Part shown: piece after piece, positions 25,260-33,900 of the stretch
Position numbering within the stretch: position 1 is the stretch's first letter
How the letters are laid out: each line of letters opens with the position of its first letter
DNA from: Bacillota bacterium
GTDB lineage: Bacteria; Bacillota; Clostridia; Acetivibrionales; DTU013
NCBI GenBank assembly: GCA_023412915.1
Contig: JAEZRE010000016.1
Span: 46,316 to 110,315 of the forward strand
Length of the DNA: 64,000 bases
Reading direction: 5' to 3'
Translations under genes and position numbers: made by a program
The notes under the pieces: generated by a model
What the model was told of the DNA's origin: nothing
The model's input: the letters and a program-made list of their open reading frames with translations, nothing else
Databases searched by the model: none

Positions 25260-26033
25260 TCACACCTGATATCCAGGATTTTGCAGTAGTATTCCTCTTA
25301 ACATAAAATCAGCAAAATCGATCAATCTTTCGGATTCGATACTCATCGTATTACCGCTATCACAATATTCATTCAAAGCGGAACGAACAACATCTCTATA
25401 CCGCAATGGAAGGCTATCCTCCGCCCATTCTCCTCCCTCTTTTTTGGAACGTACTTTATCATCTTTAAGGAAAGATAACACTCTGCACAGGTTCAAAATA
25501 TAATAGACAGGAGTAGTGAGGATTCCTTCTCTCGAGGATATAATATCCTGCATTATCGACTCGATGTAGTATTTCTTCGGCACAGCCTGGAACACCTCGT
25601 CTATCGGCTTTCCAGCCAGGCTAACTCCCCTCTCTCTCAATAACGTTATATGAGCGGCCAGATCAGGATCTTCAAAACCGCCGCAAATATAATCCGGTTG
25701 GGTTTCATATCTGTCCTGGTGAGCTTCCGAATAATGCAAAACGAAGTGTGTAGGGTATTTGAAGTTTTTTACATCGTCCTCCAGCAGCACACTCATTTCG
25801 AAGCCCTTTTTCGGGCCGTTTGGCGAAAGCTCCAGGAGTACGTCAACCAACTCTCTCAGCTCTTTAAAAACAGGCTTTCCCTTGACAACCACCAAAAAAT
25901 CCACATCGCTCGAAGCAGGATTGAAGCATCCCATGGCCAGCGAGCCATGCAGATATATCCCCATCAGATTCTGCTTCAAGATCTCTTGATAAGAGGTAAT
26001 TATCCTGTCTAAAATCTGTTGCACAGGTAACAT
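25260..26033 (-). CDS. AadA/ANT-like nucleotidyltransferase (DUF4111)
   Basis: A 257-residue protein with the nucleotidyltransferase signature HGSLAMGCFNPASSDVDFLVVV (about residues 29-50), whose DVD carboxylates bind metal. The helical C-terminal domain is typical of aminoglycoside adenylyltransferases of the AadA/ANT(9) type. Chromosomal relatives often lack proven resistance activity, so aminoglycoside modification is possible but not shown. The ATG at 26033 follows GGGGGC. Confidence 0.75.
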   Translation of the reverse strand: MLPVQQILDRIITSYQEILKQNLMGIYLHGSLAMGCFNPASSDVDFLVVVKGKPVFKELRELVDVLLELSPNGPKKGFEMSVLLEDDVKNFKYPTHFVLHYSEAHQDRYETQPDYICGGFEDPDLAAHITLLRERGVSLAGKPIDEVFQAVPKKYYIESIMQDIISSREGILTTPVYYILNLCRVLSFLKDDKVRSKKEGGEWAEDSLPLRYRDVVRSALNEYCDSGNTMSIESERLIDFADFMLRGILLQNPGYQV

Positions 26034-26088
26034 CAAATTGCCCCCTGAGAGATTATTTTACCGCACACGATCAGTTCAAAGCATTATT

Positions 26089-26655
26089 TTACTTGATGTA
26101 TGTGATAAGACCAGGCTTCCTTTCGGGCACATCGACAGCCGCATCGCGTTTATATCCTATCACTGCTGCATTATAAAGCTTGTAGCCATCGGGTATTTCC
26201 AATTTTTTTCTGAATTCCGTGCCCAGAGGTGATTGGAACGCCAGCATTACGAAGTAAATCCAGCATGTGCCCAGCCCGAGAGATTCCGCTGCGAGCAGCA
26301 TATTCTGGGTAGCGGCTGCACAATCGGCATCGAGAGGTATCGGGATCCTCCCATCACCGGACACTATTATGAGCGTGGGCGCATGATAAAGGCAATGAAA
26401 ATTTTCATCGCTGCCCAGTTCTTTAAAATTCCCGAAATCCATCTTCCTGGCGACTTCTTTTGCCGCTGAATTGAGTCTGTCCAGCAAGTCCCTGTTTTGA
26501 ACCACAGTAAAATGCCACGCCTGATTGCCGGCGTTGGGAGCATACTGACCCGCTTCCACGACAGCCTGCAGCTCTTCATCCTTTATCTGCTCCTCTTTAA
26601 AGCTACGGATGCTCCTGCGCTGCTTAATGACTTTCAAAGTCTCATTTGTTATCAC
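26089..26655 (-). CDS. Nitroreductase-family FMN oxidoreductase
   Basis: A 188-residue flavoprotein of the nitroreductase fold. RRSIRSFKEEQI (13-24) forms the N-terminal FMN phosphate-binding site, AGQYAPNAGNQAWHF (35-49) the second flavin contact and ESLGLGTCWIYF the third block. Such enzymes reduce nitro compounds, quinones or flavins with NAD(P)H. The start is GTG with AAGGAG upstream. It belongs to a run of small stress- or detoxification-type genes. Confidence 0.87.
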   Translation of the reverse strand: MITNETLKVIKQRRSIRSFKEEQIKDEELQAVVEAGQYAPNAGNQAWHFTVVQNRDLLDRLNSAAKEVARKMDFGNFKELGSDENFHCLYHAPTLIIVSGDGRIPIPLDADCAAATQNMLLAAESLGLGTCWIYFVMLAFQSPLGTEFRKKLEIPDGYKLYNAAVIGYKRDAAVDVPERKPGLITYIK

Positions 26656-26756
26656 CGAGTTTTCTCCTTTTGATTTTACTATTTACTATTTCCTGATTAC
26701 ACTGCAATATAGATTATCCGGCGCGCTTGCCAGCTCTGCCTTCCGTCTACATGCGA

Positions 26757-27104
26757 CTACTTTGGCAAACTCCTGAAGTAAATATGATTGCCGTCGGGAT
26801 CGCAAAAATGCATATTTTTAGCACCCCATGGCTGGAGCCTGGGAGCGTCGATAATATGTACCCCCAGCTTCAACAACCTTTCATACTCATCATCCACATC
26901 ATTAACGGTAAAAGCCAGACTGATATTCTGGTTGCTGTTGTTCTTTATCATTCCGTTATTATAAACCGTCAACACCGTTCCTTCAGTGATAATGAACTGA
27001 TGCACTTCATCCTTGCAGTCTGATGTAATGTTCAGGACCTTTCTGTAGAAGTCCGCGATTTTGACCACATCATTCGTTTCTATACACACTTCTCCGAGCT
27101 TCAT
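26757..27104 (-). CDS. VOC-family (glyoxalase/bleomycin resistance-like) protein
   Basis: A 115-residue single VOC domain with paired beta-alpha-beta-beta-beta modules (CIETNDVVKIADFYRKVL; LAFTVNDVDDEYERLLKLG) ending in FCDPDGNHIYF, which contains the usual metal-site acidic residue region. The substrate is unknown. Its ATG overlaps the stop of the RidA gene (ATGA), so the two are coupled. Confidence 0.82.
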   Translation of the reverse strand: MKLGEVCIETNDVVKIADFYRKVLNITSDCKDEVHQFIITEGTVLTVYNNGMIKNNSNQNISLAFTVNDVDDEYERLLKLGVHIIDAPRLQPWGAKNMHFCDPDGNHIYFRSLPK

Positions 27105-27478
27105 CTTCGTTTCTCCTCCTTGTACGCTATTGCATCGAGCTGGAACTGCAGGCCGTCCTGCCCGCCTCGATGAGCAAACTCCGTCTGTATTGATTTCCGT
27201 GCCGGATACTTTCCGTTAAATCTTTCTTTGATCACCTTTTCCATCACAGGTATGTTCCAGACGTCCCTGAACAGGCAATCCATCTTTACGACCGATTCCA
27301 GCGTTAGGCCAATAGATCCCAGTCTTTCCGCCAGATTGTCGAACGCGCCGTTTATTTGATTTTCAACAGACTGACCAATATTGCCCACGCAATAGCTTAT
27401 AAAAACGAAGTCCCCTGCCTCGACAATCCCGGAATGCGCCCATTCCTCGTTTACATCACTTCTTATGATCTCTCCCAT
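27101..27478 (-). CDS. RidA-family enamine/imine deaminase
   Basis: A 125-residue YjgF/YER057c/UK114 protein. The end of the fold carries YPARKSIQTEF and LQFQLDAIAY, corresponding to the active-site region. The usual Arg of the PxR motif is represented by PARKS. RidA enzymes clear reactive 2-aminoacrylate. GGAGGG precedes the ATG, and the gene overlaps the VOC gene by four bases. Confidence 0.8.
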   Translation of the reverse strand: MGEIIRSDVNEEWAHSGIVEAGDFVFISYCVGNIGQSVENQINGAFDNLAERLGSIGLTLESVVKMDCLFRDVWNIPVMEKVIKERFNGKYPARKSIQTEFAHRGGQDGLQFQLDAIAYKEEKRR

Positions 27479-27584
27479 GCAATTCCCTCCGAAATTTCTT
27501 ATATGCTATTTGGCATGAATCCTGAATTTCCTGTTATTGAACTTTTTTTCTCAATGTTATCATGATGTACAGGACAACTGTATG

Positions 27585-27944
27585 TCATGTCTGTTGATTA
27601 ACAGGGGCGGTTATTTCTATTTGGTTACCTTCGCTGTCAACAAATTCAGCCACCCAATTCGACCCTATCCGTGTTAACGGAAAAACAATTGTCAGCCCGG
27701 ACAATTTAATTTTTAGAACTTCGAGGCTTTCAACCTCCAGACTCGGCAAACAATTGTTGCCGTATACATGTTGTTCGTTCATCTTACGGTAGGCGAACAG
27801 TCCCAGGCGGAAGCCATTTACGTCGAACACGCTGTAAATGTCGTCACGAACAGCCACGGCATGCTCAAACAGATTTTCATAGAAAGCAATTGCCCTATCC
27901 ATATCGTCAACGCAAAGATAGAGCGATCTTATATTCCACTCCAC
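27585..27944 (-). CDS. Second VOC-family protein
   Basis: A 119-residue VOC protein (SLYLCVDDMDRAIAFYENLF; VAEFVDSEGNQIEI). It is a diverged relative of the protein at 26757-27104, and its substrate is unknown. The start is GTG with GGAGAG upstream. Confidence 0.78.
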   Translation of the reverse strand: MEWNIRSLYLCVDDMDRAIAFYENLFEHAVAVRDDIYSVFDVNGFRLGLFAYRKMNEQHVYGNNCLPSLEVESLEVLKIKLSGLTIVFPLTRIGSNWVAEFVDSEGNQIEITAPVNQQT

Positions 27945-28244
27945 ACTACAACTCTCCTAGATATAAATTTTATAAAAATGCTCTTGTAATAATGAACCTA
28001 TCATAATTTTTTGTTACGTACAAAGAAATGTTAAATAAAGTGCCAAGTCTTATAGTTATTCTGTCTTCAATTCAACAATCATTGACTGCACCTCAAATAC
28101 AGATTTGCAGTAGTCACCTTTCCCGCTGGTAGTTCGCCTCATTTTGCCTCAAATAAAGAGTGAAGCTTTTAAGCTAGGTTAAGCATTCCCCCCACTTTAG
28201 CCGCTTGACCTTTTGCCCTCACCAGTTCTAATTTCTATCACCTT
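27945..28244. other. Intergenic stretch, nothing recognised
   Basis: A+T-rich sequence without credible open frames, tRNA or clear hairpins. It is the far flank of repeat element E2. Confidence 0.5.
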
Positions 28245-28770
28245 GCCGTCAAACTCAACTTAGACAAAAGCAACGTTACAATCCGCTTCTGCGGCGGTAA
28301 TTCTTCTTTACTTAACAAATTGCTTAAAATTTCAATTAATGGGCAACTTCGGTCTACATAATTCTGGGCTTTGTATCTTTACATCACCCCAAAATCGTTT
28401 AAATAGTGTGAAAACTCGGAATTATCAATAAACTTGCCCATTAGTTGAAAAAATTAGCAATCTTATGAGACATATTATTTCTCTACCGCAAAAATGTAGG
28501 TAATATCCCATATAACGCAACTGTCGTCACACTTTATAACTAATCTTCACTACCATTTTACCATAATTATTAAACAAACTTACACAATAAGTATTCTTCG
28601 AATTGTTTCCCACTTTTTTTAATTCAGGTTGGAAATACCCGCATGGAATGCATGGCAAATGCAATAAACGGTGAGGCAAATCCGCCTTGGATGGCGGATT
28701 TAACCGGATACGGCAGGCAGGACGCGGGCGAGCAGCAAATGTAAGGCATTTGCGACCAGCCATGCCGTTG
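28245..28770 (-). repeat. Dispersed element E2 (inverted copy of E1)
   Basis: Read on the minus strand, this region follows E1 from GCTGGTCGCAAATGCC through CCTGCCTGCCGTATCCGG, GGTAAAATGGTAGT, TATAAAGTGTG, GGATATTACCTACATTTTTG, TTTTTTCAACTAATGGGC and CAGAATTATGTAG to ACGTTGCTTTTGTC. Similarity is interrupted by small indels, and E2 lacks the tandem array of E1. At its high-coordinate end it continues into a segment (28764-28853) shared with palindrome E3. Confidence 0.75.
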
Positions 28771-28853
28771 GAGGCGGCCGAACACAGTGGGGCATGAGCC
28801 CTGAACCGCTCGGAGCTTCATCCCACATCCATATGGCCTCCCAGGACCTAAAA
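28764..28853 (+). repeat. E3-related palindromic segment next to E2
   Basis: Matches 43708-43791 nearly base for base in GCCGTTG-AGGCGGCC, GCATGAGCC and TGAACCGCTCGGAGCTTCAT, CCC-CATCCATAT. It connects the E1/E2 family with the palindrome at 43621-43810. Confidence 0.75.
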
Positions 28854-28856
28854 GGC

Positions 28857-28916
28857 GGGCGGCAGCCCTGCATTTTATGATGGATGGGCCGCCCGCCGAC
28901 GATTGTTTTTTTCTAC
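28857..28916 (+). terminator. Strong GC hairpin with T run upstream of the ECF-like gene
   Basis: GGCGGGCGGC pairs with GCCGCCCGCC across a 24-base loop and is followed by GACGATTG and seven T. It ends about 100 bases before the GTG of the membrane gene at 29013, with no plus-strand gene in front. It could be a true terminator, an attenuator, or part of the repeat element. Confidence 0.6.
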
Positions 28917-29012
28917 ATATCTGGACAGCTTTATATGGAAAATGGTAAAATAACTGCGAAACTACAGTACATATTTATCTCCGCGTTTATTTATCAATAT
29001 GGGGTGTCTAAA

Positions 29013-29816
29013 GTGAAAGAGATCTTCAGCATGTGGAAATATGGCGTTATGGTTGCAGTCACTATACTGTGCGCAGGCATATACATGCTGTTTTTGCTGC
29101 CTACGAAGTCGATCCCCATAATACCCGGCGTTACCGAAATAAGGCCGGCCTCGCTGCTGCCCGTTTTATTCGGACTGCTTTTCGGGCCAGCAGGCGCCTG
29201 GGGTTCGGCTATAGGAAATCTGGGCGGAGATTTTTTCGGGACCCTGTCGGTTGGATCGGCATTCGGATTTGTCGGAAATTTCATGTACGCATATATACCC
29301 TACAAGTTATGGAACAGGCTCAAGCCGAAATTCGGCGAAGACAACACTCCTACCGTAAACAGCGCCTGGAAGCTGGCCCAATTCGGCATAATCGCATTCA
29401 TCGCAAGCGCCGCCTGCGCCGTTATTATTGCATGGGGTTTTGAAGTACTTGATTGGGTGGGCTTTTCGACGCTCGCAGTGATAATAACACTGAACAATTC
29501 GGTTATAACTCTTCTGCTTGGTCCCATAATTCTGCCGATTCTATATTCTCTGGCGAAGAAAAACAAATTACTCTGGACTGATATCATGCATCGGAAGGAT
29601 ATAAGCAAACCTTCCGACAACAGGATCCATCCCCTTCTTATAACGACCGGTTCCATAGGGGGACTTGTTATAGGCCTTGTGGCGGGGCATTTCATTTCCG
29701 GGCAGTCGCTTTTCGGCCACCAGCTTCTCGCAGCAGCCGGTTCGGGTAGCCTTGCGACAGCATTGATAATTCTTCCGTTTTTGACATTGATTTTTTACGG
29801 CTCATTCAATTCATGA
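29013..29816 (+). CDS. QueT/ECF S-component-like membrane protein
   Basis: A 267-residue membrane protein with about seven helices. The N-terminal half carries EIRPASLLPVLFGLLFGPAG and GNLGGDFFGTL, which resemble ECF-transporter S components of the QueT-like group. I chose GTG 29013 with GGGGTG six bases upstream; a longer frame to 28884 would run back through the terminator hairpin. The last third is less typical for S components. The substrate is unknown. It is preceded by a strong hairpin that may control it. Confidence 0.6.
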   Translation: MKEIFSMWKYGVMVAVTILCAGIYMLFLLPTKSIPIIPGVTEIRPASLLPVLFGLLFGPAGAWGSAIGNLGGDFFGTLSVGSAFGFVGNFMYAYIPYKLWNRLKPKFGEDNTPTVNSAWKLAQFGIIAFIASAACAVIIAWGFEVLDWVGFSTLAVIITLNNSVITLLLGPIILPILYSLAKKNKLLWTDIMHRKDISKPSDNRIHPLLITTGSIGGLVIGLVAGHFISGQSLFGHQLLAAAGSGSLATALIILPFLTLIFYGSFNS

Positions 29817-29980
29817 CATTTACGGGTTTGCTTGTAATAAAGCAGTATCAATTCGTCCAGTTCCCGACTTCTTTTTTGGACAATCGTGCTTGTCAGGTTT
29901 TCAGATTCGATCAGAAGATGCAGCTCATTGCGCAAATGGTTGATATTGCTTTTGTAGCTTGCCGACTTACCGTTTTTCAA
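29795..29980 (-). CDS. Spo0E-family aspartyl-phosphate phosphatase
   Basis: A 61-residue, two-helix protein with the signature SRELDELILLYY at residues 38-49, matching the SQELD-x-LI motif of Spo0E phosphatases. Those proteins remove phosphate from Spo0A and delay sporulation. The start is TTG with GGGAGGTG 7 bases upstream. Its 3' end overlaps the end of the convergent ECF-like gene by 22 bases. It supports a sporulating host. Confidence 0.88.
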   Translation of the reverse strand: MKNGKSASYKSNINHLRNELHLLIESENLTSTIVQKRSRELDELILLYYKQTRKCHELNEP

Positions 29981-30238
29981 GGCTATCCACCTCCCGGCGA
30001 TGATAAAAGGTGACCGTTCAACCTTCTGGAACTTACTGGGATTAGCCTTTAACTGAGTAATAGTAACACTTCATTGCCACATTCTTATTATATTACATTA
30101 TTATAGCTCATTCAACATAATTTCCCTTTTTGTCGATATATCATGTACAAAAAATAAATATTGCTACCGAAGAATCTCACAATTATAATTATTAAGGGAT
30201 TGCGAGGCATCTCGCATATAAATGAAAAGAGGCTGTGC

Positions 30239-30934
30239 ATGGGAAATATTTTTATTTCTTACGATATGGGAGTTCCCCAAATAGGCTGTGCAGAGTGCGG
30301 TAAATGCAACAGCATAATGGGCGTCAGTCTGTGCGGCATAACTGCAAGAGGCTGCTGTCATTACTTTCCTGAGTTTACGCTCGTGGATATCCAGCGGATG
30401 GCTGTTCTCGAAGGCGGCAGAAAAGCCTTGGATACCATACTTTCGTATGAAGGCACCACAGTGAACGACTTCAATATATACTGCAAAGGGCCTTTTGACA
30501 AGGAAGCCTACGATAAATATATAAATTCCGGAGAGTTGCTTGAGACGGGCAGTATACATGACCATACGATATTTTTCAGGACTTGTCCCTTTGTAGTTCC
30601 GGGTTCAGGTTGTATGTTCCCTCCGCGTTTCCGGACTACGGTATGCAATTTCTTCGTCTGCTCAGAAATATTTGAAAAAATATGCGAGCGTGACAGGCTT
30701 AATGAATACCTTAAGGAGCGTTCCAGGTATTCGAGATGGGTATACCGTGAAAGCGGCATACTGCAGCATCTGCTTGAAGAGAACGGGCTCAGCCTGAAAT
30801 CCGGCATGGACGCGGCGCTGGATTTCCTGTCGGGGCTCGAGCAGAGCAGCTATGATTTCCCGCTGCTCGACCCTATCACGTACGACCCGGTACCGGATGA
30901 AAACGGCAATCCAAGTACGACCTCGACATTGTGA
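30239..30934 (+). CDS. Cysteine-rich protein, YkgJ-like cluster (unknown function)
   Basis: A 231-residue protein with many Cys residues in the first half (CAECGKCNS, then GVSLCGITARGCCHYF) and further Cys in RTCPFVVPGSGCMFPPRFRTTVC and FFVC. The spacing suggests a metal or Fe-S cluster, as in the YkgJ-like group, but the family match is uncertain. AGAGG lies 6 bases before the ATG at 30239. Its last 85 bases overlap the 3' end of the glucan synthase gene on the other strand. Confidence 0.65.
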   Translation: MGNIFISYDMGVPQIGCAECGKCNSIMGVSLCGITARGCCHYFPEFTLVDIQRMAVLEGGRKALDTILSYEGTTVNDFNIYCKGPFDKEAYDKYINSGELLETGSIHDHTIFFRTCPFVVPGSGCMFPPRFRTTVCNFFVCSEIFEKICERDRLNEYLKERSRYSRWVYRESGILQHLLEENGLSLKSGMDAALDFLSGLEQSSYDFPLLDPITYDPVPDENGNPSTTSTL

Positions 30935-33900
30935 TAACCCTCTTCACGCAGGTCTATAAAGCCCTCCTGCCTGGTTTTGCCGTCGACTATGACACTCATT
31001 ACCCCGCTGCTTACGTTATCGGGGTTTTTGATTTCAATATGGAATACGCCTTTTCCCGCGCGGTAATCTATCTCGTACCTGTCCCAGCTCTTCGGTATGC
31101 AGGGGTCGATATAAAGCCGGTATCCTTTCTTTTTGAAGCCGGCTATGCATTCCAGGCCTACCTTGTAAAGCCACCCGGCGGCGCCGGTATACCACGACCA
31201 GCCCCCACGGCCGGTCTGCGGCTGTACTGTATAAACATCGGCAGCCATTACGTACGGTTCGGCCTTATAACGGATATATTCCATATACGATCTCGTATGA
31301 TTTACAGGATTCAACATGTGGAACAGCTCCCCGGCCTTATCTCCCATCCCAAGCTTGGCAAAGGCCATTACGACCCAGACTGCGGCATGGGTGTATTGAC
31401 CGCCGTTTTCCCTGACGCCCGGGACATAACCCTTTATATAGCCCGGCTGCAGTATCCCTTCATCAAACGGCGGAGTAAGAAGCTTTATTATTCCTTCGCT
31501 TTCATCCACAAGATATTTCTGTACCGCAGCCATGGCTTCCTGCATGCGGTTGGGCCTGGCGGCGCCGGAAACTACGGACCAGGACTGTGATATGGAATCG
31601 ATCATACATTCCGAATTCTGAACTGAGCCCAACGGCGTCCCATCGTCAAAATAGGCCCTTTTGTACCAGCTTCCATCCCACGCTTCATTCTCAATACTTT
31701 CCGTAATTTTCCCGGCAGCCGTCCGGTACCTTTCCGCCCGCTCATAATCTCGCATGAGCTCGCATATTTGTACGAATTTATTGAGTATCGTAATAAGGAA
31801 CCACCCCATCCACACACTTTCACCGGCTCCCTTGATACCCACCAAATTCATGCCGTCGTTCCAGTCTCCTCCCCCGATCAGCGGTATACCGTGCGCTCCT
31901 GTTGCAAGTGACCTGTCTATCGCCAGCACACAGTGATTGTAGAGATCCGAAGAGGCTTCGGAAAGCCTTGGCTTCTCATATTTTTCAGCTTCGTCCTCTT
32001 TAAGCAGCGAGCCCTCCAGGAAAGAGACCTGTTCCTTAAGAATACCGTAATCTCCGGTTTTCTCGAGGTATTCGGCCGTTACGAACGCGAGCCAGAGCAG
32101 ATCGTCCGAATATTTTGTCCTGATGCCCTTACCCTCCTCGGCATGCCACCAATGCTGTACGTCTCCCTCCCTGAACTGTCTCGATGCATGCAGCAGTATC
32201 TGGGCTTTTGCCATTTCCGGCCATGAATTCAAAACCGCCATGCAGTCCTGCAGCTGATCCCTGAAGCCATAAGCACCGCCTGCCTGGTAGTAGCCCGATC
32301 GCGCCCACAGCCTGCAGGCGATCGTTTGATAGAGCAGCCACCCGTTCAGCATTACGTCGAAAGAATCGTCCGGTGTACGTATATGAATGGCTTCAAGCTT
32401 TTCAAGCCAGAAAGTTCCAACCCTTTCAAGCTCCTTTTCCGCTGAAGCAACAGTCAAAAATTGTTCGACATACTCTCGGGCCTTTTGAACGTCGGGTGCG
32501 CTCCCTAAAAGGAATACAGCCTTGACCTCTTCTTCAGGCCGCAGCTTGACCCTGCCGCAAACCGCAGCACATGGATCGAGGCCGGCTCCGGTACTGTCCG
32601 GGAGCTTTTCGGCTAAAGACACATCTTTCCTGCCCAGGAACAGCTGTCTGTCCCCGGTAAAAGAGCGTTCTTCCATACTGGTACATAAAAAGGCAACTCT
32701 TCCGGAGAATTCCCTCGTGTATTTATTTTCCGCAAACAGTATCCCATCCTCGTCCTGCCAGGTAACGATGTAAGGCGAGGTCTGCGCATCGTCCACGCCC
32801 AATACGGGCCTTATGCGGTACATTATGGAAAGGTCATGGACCTCTCCGGTCATATTGGTTATTGAAACAAGACAAATCTTTACCGGAGCATCCAGTGCGG
32901 CAAACAAGGTAAGAGAGTGGATCAGTCCATTCCTGTCATGTTCGAACGTGCTGTAGCCATGCCCATGTATCACCGTATAAGGCACCTCATCATCCTCCGC
33001 ACGGGTAAGGCTCCAACAACAATTATCATTCCGGTCGCCCACGATAAAAGCTTCGCCGGAGCTGTCAGTCACCGGATCGTTCGACCAGGGCGTCAGTTTG
33101 AATTCACGGCTGTTTTCAGCCCAGGTATAGCCTCCGCCGCATTCGCTGACGATAAAGCCGAAATTTTTGTTACTTATTACGTTTACCCACGGCGCAGGTG
33201 TGTGCCTTCCTTTTCCCAGCTGTATCACATATTCCCTGCCATCCTCCGAAAATCCGGCTATCCCGTTGAAAAATTGGAGTTTTCTTTCAGGCATGGTATG
33301 AAATGCGCTTATGCGGTGCGGCTTATCCTGTTTTGGCGGCTTTGCTTCCGAAGCGTCGGAAGCCATACCCGAGAAGAGGATCGCGGAACCGCTGGTCCCA
33401 ACAGAAGGTCTTACCGATACTTTTCTGAGTTCCCTGATTTTATTCTTTAGTACATCGATCCCGTCTCTGACCACAAGCGACGCCACTGTATAAAAAAGCG
33501 TGATCTGGTTTTGGTCCATTTCGGACGAATTTCTTATGAATACGCCTGCGGGACGGTTCACAAGCTCCCGTGCATGGCTGGAAGCCACGGCATTCCTGAC
33601 CTGATCATTCAAAGGCTGGGAATATCCCTCCTTCTTGTTGACCAATATGACAAGATCGGTATGCAGGCTCTTCATTCTCCAGAATTCGTGGCCTTTCAAC
33701 GCCCAATAAACCATATCCAGATCGTCATTGTCGTTGACTTCCACCAATATGACGGGCAGGTCGCCCGAGATGCCGAACGGCCAAAGATCCTGCTGTGAAC
33801 CTTTGTTATTGAAGATATACTCCGAATATTCCCTTCTTAGTGGATTGAAATAAAGGAGGAAGGGCAGAAGCTCGAGATAAAATTCCATCTCGCCTGCCTC

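Noticed and set aside
28527..28821. Short minus-strand frames within E2
   Set aside because: Their peptides are Pro/Arg/Cys-rich translations of repeat DNA and are not preserved in E1.
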